64,000 bases of DNA from NCBI GenBank assembly GCA_907163375.1, contig CAJQUW010009011.1:186001-250000 (forward strand), given 5' to 3'. Shown piece by piece: positions 52,475 to 64,000 of this stretch (its first letter is position 1; each line of letters opens with the position of its first letter). The translations under genes and the position numbers were made by a program. The notes beneath the pieces were generated by a model. That model saw nothing but the letters and a program-made list of their open reading frames with translations, was not told the origin of the DNA and did not search any database. The stretch is from Prostheceraeus crozeri. Taxonomy: Eukaryota > Platyhelminthes > Polycladida > Euryleptidae.

Positions 52475-54894
52475 TAGATATTAGATATCTTTGCCCAATG
52501 TGTATACACTTTCGATCTTATTAAATGAACTCAAGGAAGATACATTCGGGATTATTTCCAATTGTGAGATATGCAAATTTTTGCAGTTTTGCAGAAATTA
52601 CAACGGAATCACTGATCATGACAGTAATACAGAAGGAAATGATATTATTTTACAGATCGTCCGTGTCATGACTGCCTTGGAGAGGTAATGTTTGCTATAT
52701 ATGCAACTCGATGACCCTATTTCCGGAAAATTTTCATCACTAGTGTTACCTCAAAATCGTGTCCCGATAAGGGTTAACAAATTCAGTGAGAATCCGAATA
52801 TTACACTGAGCAAGTGGCTATTAATAAGGCTAAACCATGTCAACAACGCTCTTCGAGCTATTCACCAGGCTGAAACTACAACATGGATCCATGTATTGCA
52901 AATAATTAACAGAGGGCATTTTAGGTCCAAGTGGAATCGATCATCGGATGTCTGTCAATGTCAAAGATGTTTCCAATGTGCATTATATAACATACGCAGT
53001 AGATTTTGTTTGTTTTTATTTGCTTAAGCCAATTTCATATCAAATTTTCTGATAATTCATATATATTTTTTTTCTGTTGTATCAGGAGCCTGTTTCATAA
53101 AATTAAGCAGTCTGATATGTATCAGTAACATTTTCAGCAGTGAAATATAAAGCACTGATTTAAATTGCGTTTGATAAAAATTAATTTTCCGACTGAAGAT
53201 TAAGCAGTCTAAATTAATCAATGATACATATAGCGTTTCATAAAGATTTCGGACTGATGAAAACACTGATATATATCAGTGTGATTGAGTGATTAAAACA
53301 ATTGTGGATAATTCTTCGTAAATAAAATAATTTTTGACAGCATAGAGTAAATATGTAGGTAGAGTGTCGACTTAAAAAAGTATCTGTATACAGTGAAAAT
53401 TTTATATGAAAAGATTCAGTTTTTTTTCGGAGATTACGTTCCTGTGGTCCAAAACTTTATTTGAGCAGCTTTGAAAAACCTCTATATTTGCCAATTTAAT
53501 TACTACCGACATGACTCCCCGTTGTAAGAAGTATGAAACAAGTTGGATATCAAAAGGAATGAATATTCGCTAACAAGCATCGCAACTAAGCGGAAATTGT
53601 GCTGATGATCAAGAAAATGTAATGAACGGCATTATAATGGAAGTCTTCATAAAAAGTTGAGATTTTATTGTGCTGTCGTGGCTGAAATTTCATATTTTTG
53701 ATTCAATTTTCATAGACATGAATTTATGATTGAGTAAATTCATGTTTCACTTCTTGAATCTGAATAGTGATGTGCACCCATTTACATCTTTCAAAGTTAA
53801 TGAAAATCATTGTCTTTGATTCTGTTATTTTGCTCTACCAGCTGCTTGAGATAAGATCGCGCTTAAAAAGATTCTCTTGTTGTTCAGCATGAAAGCAATG
53901 GGGTCATCGAGTTGCTAATTTAACAGACATTACCGCTCCGAGGCTGTCATGACACGGACAATCTGTAAAATAATCTCATTTCCATCTGCTTTATACTGTC
54001 ATAATCAGTCAGTTCCGTTGTAATTTCTTCAAACTGCACAAATGCGCATATCTCACATTAGGAGACAATTCCAACTGTATTCACCTCGAGTTCATTTAAT
54101 AAAATCGAAAGTGTATATACATTGGGGATTTAATAAATGCGGAGTTTCCACTCTACCTAATATACCTACTCTATGTTTGACAGTAATTGAAATAATAATT
54201 AGAGAAGTCAATCTGAGGCAAATGGTGAAATATTTGAGAATCTTTTTTTCTAGCTGCCATCGATGTATATAAAAGCCAATACCTCAACGTCTTTTAATAT
54301 TGAAATGATTTCATGACATGCCGTACCTCATTACACGAACGAAATCGAAGCCCTCAAAGCAACCCTTTATAATTTTGCTGTTGCCGGACGTTTTATCGTC
54401 ACAGCATTGCCACTTTTCAAGGGAAGAATTTTTCAATAAACAGTATCCAAATTTATCATTCTGACAAATAGTTTGTAACTGACACTAAAATTGAAAATCA
54501 AAAGCCGTTTTCCCATTTTTAAGTTGTATTTGCAATCATTTCTCCGATATTTTAAGTTTCTATAACTTTCTCGATGATCATTCACAGATTTATCAACCTC
54601 AAGATGTTGATAGAAAATTTCACATTTCTATTAGTGAATTTCCATATTTTCAATTTTCGCGCGCTACTGATACTTCTTTGTGAAACGCAATTCTTTTCCA
54701 GACTGCTTAAAATACTGATTTTAAGCAGTGTGGGACTGATATAAATCACTGCTTAATATTTGGTTTTGTGAAACGCTGTTAATTTCGACTGCTTTCAATC
54801 ACTGATTTAAATCACTGCTTTATATTTATTTTATGAAACGCAGAAAATTTTCCACACTGATAAAACCACTGATTTATTTTATGAAACAGGCCCC

Positions 54895-57800
54895 AGGTAA
54901 TTTCTAACCGCAGAATTACATTTACACGTTAGATTATTGCCAAGCTTGTCAATCGCGTTTGGCGTGGCCGTGCAACGGTGGGGACAGCGATGTACATGTG
55001 CAACCATATGGCCAGGCTTCGTACTTATTACAAAGAAACAATCTGCATGATCAAAAGTAAAGACGCGGCTCATTTTTCTGTTCAGAGAAGTCATTTAGTC
55101 ATGGTGAATTGTAAGTTAACTTCACTCTGGTTTTATCTAAGAATGAAACAATTGGTTTTCATTTGTGCTATAACATGCACTCTTCAGATGTAATAATCAA
55201 CTTACATAAAATAATGCAATGAAGTCTAATTGAAAGAATTGTATCAACAGGGTGCTCTTATTTACAACTGTGTTTTGTAAAACATCTGAAAAAGTAGAAT
55301 AGACTATTATTTGTTGCAATTTGGACGCTGTTTTCAGACATATACAAAAATTCCTTGATTTATCATTAAAATGCGTTTTGGTTCTGTAATTACTAAAAAG
55401 AGGAAATGAAAAGGAATATGTGTTGCTCGCTTACAAATATTTTCAAATTCATGCAATATCAGCTGATTTTCACTGGTTTCGTTGCATACAAGGTAAAAAC
55501 ACGTCTATTTCTTATCTAGCCCTTTATAATATTAGATATCTTTGCCCAATGTGTATACACTTTCGATCTTATTAAATGAACTCAAGGAAGATACATTCGG
55601 GATTATTTCCAAATGTGAGATATGCAAATTTTTGCAGTTTTGCAGAAATTACAACGGAATCACTGATCATGACAGTAATACAGAAGGAAATGATATTATT
55701 TTACAGATCGTCCGTGTCATGACTGCCTTGGAGAGGTAATGTTTGCTATATATGCAACTCGATGACCCTATTTCCGGAAAATTTTCATCACTAGTGTTAC
55801 CTCAAAATCGTGTCCCGATAAGGGTTAACCACAGAATTAGATTCATCTGCGCGCGCTTCGGTTTCCTAGAAAGGAAGAATTGTATGCAACCTTAATATCG
55901 AAATGGCACATCACAGAATTGACAACTTGCTCCTCGAATGGATAATTCGTGTATCGCTTGCTATTGGAAATGGCAAACAATAAGCTGTCAGCAGAGTACA
56001 CCAGAGCCAGTGAGAGAGGCGTGCGTGCTGTGGTATCACTTCGCACACACCAAAACACACATCCCTGTCTTGGCCTCGATTCAATGTATGCACTATACAG
56101 TGAGCAATGCCGAGGAGAGGATCATCAAGTGAACTAATTTTCGTACGCCTGCTACTTTCTTGAATAATGATCGGAAGGGTCAACATTATGGAGAAAACGT
56201 GTGGGCAATGATCTGAATTCTTCGAATCTGAAGGAATTTTGGCAATCGAAGCACTTTGCTGGAACTCACATTGATCCGCAAGCGACGCACGACTTTTTTT
56301 CCTATCTCTGTAAGGTATAAGGAATTCCTTCTTGCACACCTAATAGGTTCCTCTATGTGCCGTCCGTTTCGTATTAATCACACTTCTAGCAAACCGAAGC
56401 AGATAAACAATATATTTAATTCTGTGGGGTTAACAAATTCAGTGAGAATCCGAATATTACACTGAGCAAGTGGCTATTAATAAGGCTAAACCATGTCAAC
56501 AACGCTCTTCGAGCTATTCACCAGGGTGAAACTACAACATGGATCCATGTATTGCAAATAATTAACAGAGGGCATTTTAGGTCCAAGTGGAATCGATCAT
56601 CGGATGTCTGTCAATGTCAAAGATGTTTCCAATGTGCATTATATAACATACGCAGTAGATTTTGTTTGTTTTTACTTGCTTAAGCCAATTTCATATCAAA
56701 TTTTCTGATAATTCATATATATTTTTTTCTGTTGTATCAGGGGCCTGTTTCATAAAATTAAGCAGTCTGATATGTATCAGTAACATTTTCAGCAGTGAAA
56801 TATAAAGCACTGATTTAAATTGCGTTTGATAAAAATTAATTTTCCGACTGAAGATTAAGCAGTCTAAATTAATCAATGATACATATAGCGTTTCATAAAG
56901 ATTTCGGACTGATGAAAACACTGATATATAGCCTATCAGTGTGATTGAGTGATTAAAACAATTGTGGATAATTCTTCGTAAATAAAATAATTTTTGACAG
57001 CATAGAGTAAATATGTAGGTAGAGTGTCGACTTAAAAAAGTATCTGTATACAGTGAAAATTTTATATGAAAAGATTCAGTTTTTTTCGGAGATTACGTTC
57101 CTGCGGTCCAAAACTTTATTTGAGCAGCTTTGAAAAACCTCTATATTTGCCAATTTAATTACTACCGACATGACTCCCCGTTGTAAGAAGTATGAAACAA
57201 GTTGGATATCAAAAGGAATGAATATTCGCTAACAAGCATCGCAACTAAGCGGAAATTGTGCTGATGATCAAGAAAATGTAATGAACGGCATTATAATGGA
57301 AGTCTTCATAAAAAGTTGAGATTTTATTGTGCTGTCGTGGCTGAAATTTCATATTTTTGATTCAATTTTCATAGACATGAATTTATGATTGAGTAAATTC
57401 ATGTTTCACTTCTTGAATCTGAATATTGATGTGCACCCATTTACATCTTTCAAAGTTAATGAAAATCATTGTCTTTGATTCTGTTATTTTGCTCTACCAG
57501 CTGCTTGAGATAAGATCGCGCTTAAAAAGATTCTCTTGTGGTTCAGCATGAAAGCAATGGGGTCATCGAGTTGCTAATTTAACAGACATTACCGCTCCGA
57601 GGCTGTCATGACACGGACAATCTGTAAAATAATCTCATTTCCATCTGCTTTATGCTGTCATAATCAGTCAATTCCGTTGTAATTTCTTCAAACTGCACAA
57701 ATGCGCATATCTCACATTAGGAGACAATTCCAACTGTATTCACCTCGAGTTCATTTAATAAAATCGAAAGTGTATATACATTGGGGATTTAATAAATGCC

Positions 57801-58553
57801 GAGTTTCCACTCTACCTAATATACCTACTCTATGTTTGACAGTAATTGAAATAATAATTAGAGAAGTCAATCTGAGGCAAATGGTGAAATATTTGAGAAT
57901 CTTTTTTTCTAGCTGCCATCGATGTATATAAAAGCCAATACCTCAACGTCTTTTAATATTGAAATGATTTCATGACATGCCGTACCTCATTACACGAAAG
58001 AAATCGAAGCCCTCAAAGCAACCCTTTATAATTTTGCTGTTGCCGGACGTTTTATCGTCACAGCATTGCCACTTTTCAAGGGAAGAATTTTTCAATAAAC
58101 AGTATCCAAATTTACCATTCTGACAAATAGTTTGTAACTGACACTAAAATTGAAAATCAAAAGCCGTTTTCCCATTTTTAAGTTGTATTTGCAATCATTT
58201 CTCCGATATTTTAAGTTTCTATAACTTTCTCGATGATCATTCACAGATTTATCAACCTCAAGATGTTGATAGAAAATTTCACATTTCTATTAGTGAATTT
58301 CCATATTTTCAATTTTCGCGCGCTACTGATACTTCTTTGTGAAACGCAATTCTTTTCCAGACTGCTTAAAATACTGATTTTAAGCAGTGTGGGACTGATA
58401 TAAATCACTGCTTAATATTTGGTTTTGTGAAACGCTGTTAATTTCGACTGCTTTCAATCACTGATTTAAATCACTGCTTTATATTTATTTTATGAAACGC
58501 AGAAAATTTTCCACACTGATAAAACCACTGATTTATTTTATGAAACAGGCCCC
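54895..58553 (+). repeat. Array unit K, carrying a 601-bp TTAA insertion
   Basis: 3,659 bp, which is the consensus length plus the insertion at 55829-56429. MITE 56741-58552. Confidence 0.95.
55829..56429. mobile_element. 601-bp non-autonomous element in a TTAA site
   Basis: Flanked by TTAA at 55825-55828 and 56430-56433. The ends, read inward, are CCACAGAATTAGAT on the left and CCCCACAGAATTAAAT on the right, sharing CCACAGAATTA. Only unit K has it, so the empty site is seen in every other copy, which has one TTAA. TTAA duplications are made by piggyBac and Kolobok elements, so it belongs to one of these; the ends differ from those of the piggyBac at 14415. The longest open frame (minus, 142 codons) has no known domain. 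Confidence 0.85.
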
Positions 58554-59942
58554 AGGTAATTTCTAACCGCAGAATTACATTTACACGTTAGATTATTGCC
58601 AAGCTTGTCAATCGCGTTTGGCGTGGCCGTGCAACGGTGGGGACAGCGATGTACATGTGCAACCATTTGGCCAGGCTTCATACTTATTACAAAGAAACAA
58701 TCTGCATGATCAAAAGTAAAGACGCGGCTCATTTTTCTGTTCAGAGAAGTCATTTAGTCATGGTGAATTGTAAGTTAACTTCACTCTGGTTTTATCTAAG
58801 AATGAAACAATTGGTTTTCATTTGTGCTATAACATGCACTCTTCAGATGTAATAATCAACTTACATAAAATAATGCAATGAAGTCTAATTGAAAGAATTG
58901 TATCAACAGGGTGCTCTTATTTACAACTGTGTTTTGTAAAACATCTGAAAAAGTAGAATAGACTATTATTTGTTGCAATTTGGACGCTGTTTTCAGACAT
59001 ATACAAAAATTCCTTGATTTATCATTAAAATGCGTTTTGGTTCTGTAATTACTAAAAAGAGGAAATGAAAAGGAATATGTGTTGCTCGCTTACAAATATT
59101 TTCAAATTCATGCAATATCAGCTGATTTTCACTGGTTTCGTTGCATACAAGGTAAAAACACGTCTATTTCTTATCTAGCCCTTTATAATATTAGATATCT
59201 TTGCCCAATGTGTATACACTTTCGATCTTATTAAATGAACTCAAGGAAGATACATTCGGGATTATTTCCAAATGTGAGATATGCAAATTTTTGCAGTTTT
59301 GCAGAAATTACAACGGAATCACTGATCATGACAGTAATACAGAAGGAAATGATATTATTTTACAGATCGTCCGTGTCATGACTGCCTTGGAGAGGTAATG
59401 TTTGCTATATATGCAACTCGATGACCCTATTTCCGGAAAATTTTCATCACTAGTGTTACCTCAAAATCGTGTCCCGATAAGGGTTAACAAATTCAGTGAG
59501 AATCCGAATATTACACTGAGCAAGTGGCTATTAATAAGGCTAAACCATGTCAACAACGCTCTTCGAGCTATTCACCAGGCTGAAACTACAACATGGATCC
59601 ATGTATTGCAAATAATTAACAGAGGGCATTTTAGGTCCAAGTGGAATCGATCATCGGATGTCTGTCAATGTCAAAGATGTTTCCAATGTGCATTATATAA
59701 CATACGCAGTAGATTTTGTTTGTTTTTACTTGCTTAAGCCAATTTCATATCAAATTTTCTGATAATTCATATATTTTTTTTTCTGTTGTATCAGGGGCCT
59801 GTTTCATAAAATTAAGCAGTCTGATATGTATCAGTAACATTTTCAGCAGTGAAATATAAAGCACTGATTTAAATTGCGTTTGATAAAAATTAATTTTCCG
59901 ACTGAAGATTAAGCAGTCTAAATTAATCAATGATACATATAG

Positions 59943-61773
59943 AAGTAGAAGTAGAAGTAAGGTGTTTATTTGTCATCATGAATGAAAATCGAAAAAGTTG
60001 CAAGAAATTACAAGTTATAGTCACACTAAGGTCTAGCATACATACATGTACATGCAGTGTAGTGTCAGTAGAAAACACAGCAGTAAAAAAAACCGCATAA
60101 ATTATTTGTTTAAAAGAACAGACGTCCACGGGAAAAAAGAATGTAGTCTCCTGGAAGTGTTGATATGTGGCAAACAAAGGTGTCCAGTTCTCAACATACG
60201 CTTTGGCACAAGTGAATGCAATGGATGGGAACTGAAAGACTCACATTTGGCAAAAAACTTCAACGCACGTTCTACTCTCATTGATGAGAGAGAAGGAAAG
60301 CAATCACAGGAGCAGTTCCTGCCACAAATTATTTTGTGCGCTCTTTTGTGAAAGCATTCGAGCCTATGCTCCACAGAACTTGGCAACCACACAAAAAGTG
60401 GCGCAGCATATAATAGAATTGACAAAATGATTGAGTGATAGACCAAAACCAAATGATCACGTGACAAAATAGATTTTAAGACACGGATTACATAAAGTCG
60501 CTGTGATGCAAGCTTAAGAATTATATCAAAATGTGAGTTCCACGTAAGTCTATTATTCCAAGTGACACCCAGAATCTTGAATTCACTGAAGACATCAATG
60601 TCAGCATATGCAAATGCACCTGTCGAGCTTTTTTGAAAGATAAGTTGCTGAGATTTCCTGATGTTCAGGGACATTTTGCTCTTGATTGTCCAATCTTGAA
60701 TAGTAACCAGATTATTCGGCCCGAGTCCAGTGCGCGAAATTGGCTCGATAATTGCAACGTCATCTGCATACAAAACAACGACAGAATCAGAATCGATGGT
60801 CAAAGATCCCATAAAAGCTGCAAACAGAACCGGGCCCATCACTGACCCCTGAGGAATTCCAGATGAGATAGCCCGCGTGGAGCTGTAGACACCATTGACC
60901 TTGAGCCTTTGTGACCGCCCGGTTAGATAGCTTACAAGCCAGATGATGAATCCATGATTTAAATTAGTACAACACATGCGATTGATCAGTTGACTTGGCA
61001 AGACTTTGTCAAAAGCCTTTGACAAATCAAGGCACGTCATCCTTACAGCCATGACATCAGGTTTGTCCAAAAACTCAGTGATAGAATCATGGACACGAAC
61101 AAGTGCCCCTTCCGTGGACCCATGCCTTCTGAATGCAAACTGATGAGGTCCATACAGAGGAATTAAGCTGGCCATCAACGAACCTAGAACTAACTTTTCA
61201 AAAACCTTGCTGAACACTGGAGTCAGCGATATTGGGCGAAAGTCGGCGATTGTAGGATTGCGACATTTAGGGATGAGGATGACGTCGGCCAATTTCCAAG
61301 CTGCAGGGAACACACGATCATCAATGGATTTGTTGAAAATAGTCGCAAGCGGTTCAGATATTACTCCAGCAGCTTCACGGATAAGGCGATTCGGAATACC
61401 ATCACTCCCAGCTGCTGTGGATGACTTCAGATGTATAAGTGCTTGAAAAACATCAAAAGGATCAACTTGAAAATCCCACAATTCATCATTAAGAGTGCAC
61501 AAATCATCATCACTAGCATCATTAAAATTCTTTTCAAGTTCTTGTTGAACAGAAGCCAGAAAGGGTTCTATGCCGCCAAGACTGGCTATCAAAACATCAA
61601 AGCTATTCGAACTGGATTTGCCCCGAGCATCGTTAACAACTCGCCAAACATTCTTGGACGACTTGATCTGCTTTTTGGTCCAATTCAATTTTGCTTTCGT
61701 CAATTCCTCGTTAACTCTCCTTTTGTAGTGAGCATACAAAGGCCAATTCTTCTCCCTAAAAGCTCTCCAATAG
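59943..61773 (-). mobile_element. 5'-truncated non-LTR retrotransposon (CR1/Jockey-like LINE)
   Basis: The insertion is in minus orientation. Its 3' end is a tail of TACTTC repeats (59943-59960), and the 5' end is truncated inside ORF2, before the reverse transcriptase. ATAG lies on both sides (59939-59942 and 61770-61773), a 4-bp target duplication confirmed by the empty site in other units. The endonuclease region is missing. The open reverse transcriptase frame suggests a recent insertion. Confidence 0.9.
60102..61773 (-). CDS. LINE reverse transcriptase, 5'-partial
   Basis: About 557 codons are open without a stop. The start is the truncation point; a nearby ATG at 61781 belongs to the array unit and happens to be in frame. 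Reverse transcriptase blocks in order: DFRPISLTPVFSKVFEKLV (about residues 180-198), LDLSKAFDKV with catalytic Asp252, SSGIPQGSVMGPVLF (306-320) and the YADDVAI catalytic box (338-344). The C-terminus HSLVP...LCLPHINTSRR is typical of CR1/Jockey-like ORF2 ends. No RNase H or endonuclease domain is present. It would make cDNA for target-primed integration; this copy lacks its endonuclease and promoter, so it is not autonomous. Confidence 0.9.
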
Positions 61774-63432
61774 CGTTTCATAAAGATTTCGGACTGATGA
61801 AAACACTGATATATATCAGTGTGATTGAGTGATTAAAACAATTGTGGATAATTCTTCGTAAATAAAATAATTTTTGACAGCATAGAGTAAATATGTAGGT
61901 AGAGTGTCGACTTAAAAAAGTATCTGTATACAGTGAAAATTTTATATGAAAAGATTCAGTTTTTTTCGGAGATTACGTTCCTGCGGTCCAAAACTTTATT
62001 TGAGCAGCTTTGAAAAACCTCTATATTTGCCAATTTAATTACTACCGACATGACTCCCCGTTGTAAGAAGTATGAAACAAGTTGGATATCAAAAGGAATG
62101 AATATTCGCTAACAAGCATCGCAACTAAGCGGAAATTGTGCTGATGATCAAGAAAATGTAATGAACGGCATTATAATGGAAGTCTTCATAAAAAGTTGAG
62201 ATTTTATTGTGCTGTCGTGGCTGAAATTTCATATTTTTGATTCAATTTTCATAGACATGAATTTATGATTGAGTAAATTCATGTTTCACTTCTTGAATCT
62301 GAATAGTGATGTGCACCCATTTACATCTTTCAAAGTTAATGAAAATCATTGTCTTTGATTCTGTTATTTTGCTCTACCAGCTGCTTGAGATAAGATCGCG
62401 CTTAAAAAGATTCTCTTGTGGTTCAGCATGAAAGCAATGGGGTCATCGAGTTGCTAATTTAACAGACATTACCGCTCCGAGGCTGTCATGACACGGACAA
62501 TCTGTAAAATAATCTCATTTCCATCTGCTTTATGCTGTCATAATCAGTCAATTCCGTTGTAATTTCTTCAAACTGCACAAATGCGCATATCTCACATTAG
62601 GAGACAATTCCAACTGTATTCACCTCGAGTTCATTTAATAAAATCGAAAGTGTATATACATTGGGGATTTAATAAATGCCGAGTTTCCACTCTACCTAAT
62701 ATACCTACTCTATGTTTGACAGTAATTGAAATAATAATTAGAGAAGTCAATCTGAGGCAAATGGTGAAATATTTGAGAATCTTTTTTTCTAGCTGCCATC
62801 GATGTATATAAAAGCCAATACCTCAACGTCTTTTAATATTGAAATGATTTCGTGACATGCCGTACCTCATTACACGAAAGAAATCGAAGCCCTCAAAGCA
62901 ACCCTTTATAATTTTGCTGTTGCCGGACGTTTTATCGTCACAGCATTGCCACTTTTCAAGGGAAGAATTTTTCAATAAACAGTATCCAAATTTACATTCT
63001 GACAAATAGTTTGTAACTGACACTAAAATTGAAAATCAAAAGCCGTTTTCCCATTTTTAAGTTGTATTTGCAATCATTTCTCCGATATTTTAAGTTTCTA
63101 TAACTTTCTCGATGATCATTCACAGATTTATCAACCTCAAGATGTTGATAGAAAATTTCACATTTCTATTAGTGAATTTCCATATTTTCAATTTTCGCGC
63201 GCTACTGATACTTCTTTGTGAAACGCAATTCTTTTCCAGACTGCTTAAAATACTGATTTTAAGCAGTGTGGGACTGATATAAATCACTGCTTAATATTTG
63301 GTTTTGTGAAACGCTGTTAATTTCGACTGCTTTCAATCACTGATTTAAATCACTGCTTTATATTTATTTTATGAAACGCAGAAAATTTTCCACACTGATA
63401 AAACCACTGATTTATTTTATGAAACAGGCCCC

Positions 63433-64000
63433 AGGTAATTTCTAACCGCAGAATTACATTTACACGTTAGATTATTGCCAAGCTTGTCAATCGCGTTTGG
63501 CGTGGCCGTGCAACGGTGGGGACAGCGATGTACATGTGCAACCATATGGCCAGGCTTCGTACTTATTACAAAGAAACAATCTGCATGATCAAAAGTAAAG
63601 ACGCGGCTCATTTTTCTGTTCAGAGAAGTCATTTAGTCATGGTGAATTGTAAGTTAACTTCACTCTGGTTTTATCTAAGAATGAAACAATTGGTTTTCAT
63701 TTGTGCTATAACATGCACTCTTCAGATGTAATAATCAACTTACATAAAATAATGCAATGAAGTCTAATTGAAAGAATTGTATCAACAGGGTGCTCTTATT
63801 TACAACTGTGTTTTGTAAAACATCTGAAAAAGTAGAATAGACTATTATTTGTTGCAATTTGGACGCTGTTTTCAGACATATACAAAAATTCCTTGATTTA
63901 TCATTAAAATGCGTTTTGGTTCTGTAATTACTAAAAAGAGGAAATGAAAAGGAATATGTGTTGCTCGCTTACAAATATTTTCAAATTCATGCAATATCAG
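63433..64000 (+). repeat. Array unit M, partial, runs off the window
   Basis: The first 568 bp match the consensus; the array continues past the window end. Confidence 0.95.

Larger units (their letters stand above)
48076..54894 (+). repeat. Array unit J, carrying the ISL2EU insertion
   Basis: Unit sequence runs to 48931, is interrupted by the ISL2EU element, and restarts at 52478, 222 bp earlier in phase. MITE 53096-54893. The right part carries variants (CGGGATT at 52547, GAAAATTTC near 54613) that mark units K to M, not D to I. Confidence 0.9.
58554..63432 (+). repeat. Array unit L, carrying a LINE insertion
   Basis: 4,879 bp. The MITE (59795-63431) is split by the LINE at 59943-61773. 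It shares ATGCCGAG (62678) with unit K. Confidence 0.95.
18517..64000. repeat. Tandem array (macrosatellite) of a 3,055-bp unit
   Basis: Head-to-tail copies start at 18576, 21697, 24790, 29743, 32801, 35856, 38911, 41965, 45020, 48076, 54895, 58554 and 63433, taking the AGGTAATTTCTAACCGC motif as phase zero. Undisturbed copies D to I are 3,054-3,058 bp and differ by only a few bases. The left edge falls in the last 60 bp of a MITE (18517-18575); the right edge is outside the window. Each unit is about 1.24 kb of unassigned sequence followed by a 1.81-kb MITE-like element. Short open frames recur in every copy only because the copies are nearly identical; none has a recognisable domain. Confidence 0.95.

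Noticed and set aside
18517-64000. Recurring open frames of 65-111 codons in every array unit, suggestive of a tandem gene family.
   Set aside because: They recur because the DNA copies are nearly identical. They have no domain, no consistent codon pattern and no splice structure, and diverged copies A to C do not preserve them.
18517-64000. A CRISPR-like array.
   Set aside because: The repeats are 3 kb long, contiguous and without unique spacers, in eukaryotic sequence.

Overview
The window looks like repeat-dense, AT-rich nuclear DNA from an animal, most likely a marine invertebrate. The grounds are GT-AG introns, animal-type DNA transposons (BED/hAT-like, Sola-like, piggyBac, ISL2EU with a THAP finger), non-LTR retrotransposons, and no operons or bacterial-type genes. 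An echinoderm or hemichordate-like source is only a guess. I recognise no host protein-coding gene, rRNA, tRNA or CRISPR array. Essentially everything I can explain is mobile or tandemly repeated DNA.

Left part (1-18516): a set of nested transposons. A hAT-like element (482-8106, perfect 14-bp terminal inverted repeats, TIRs) carries a decayed BED-finger/hAT transposase (1136-1931, minus). It was split by a second element (3454-8034) with 13-bp TIRs, a 4-bp AAAT target duplication, a broken RNase H-like transposase gene (4140-6210, minus) and clusters of a 15-bp subterminal repeat. The 4-bp duplication suggests the Sola superfamily. A non-autonomous element with long terminal repeats (9501-12413) contains another TIR element (9981-11497), which contains a MITE (10030-10417). 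A piggyBac element (about 14415-17329) encodes a transposase that keeps all three catalytic Asp codons but is broken by frameshifts; one 71-bp intron can be read directly.

Right part (18517-64000): a head-to-tail array of a 3,055-bp unit, about 12 copies plus a partial copy running off the window end. Each unit holds a 1.81-kb MITE-like element (GGGCCTGTTTCATAAAA termini, CAG on both sides) and about 1.24 kb of other sequence. That other sequence carries one arm of a 224-bp inverted repeat and an 18-nt exact copy of the piggyBac terminus seen at 14415. Copies D to M are nearly identical; copies A to C carry many small indels, and copy C contains a 1.4-kb A-rich tract that may be a sequencing or assembly fault.

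Three young insertions sit in single units at the right side. (1) A nearly intact 3.54-kb ISL2EU transposon has a whole THAP-DDE transposase (49075-50454) and, facing it, a SWIM-YqaJ nuclease gene (50735-52310, minus) that is interrupted in frame by a 294-bp LINE 3' fragment. (2) A 601-bp element sits exactly in the TTAA next to the piggyBac-like terminus. (3) A 5'-truncated LINE has an open reverse transcriptase frame (60102-61773, minus). The ISL2EU element lies between two sequence variants of the array and is flanked by a 222-bp direct repeat of unit sequence instead of a simple short target duplication.
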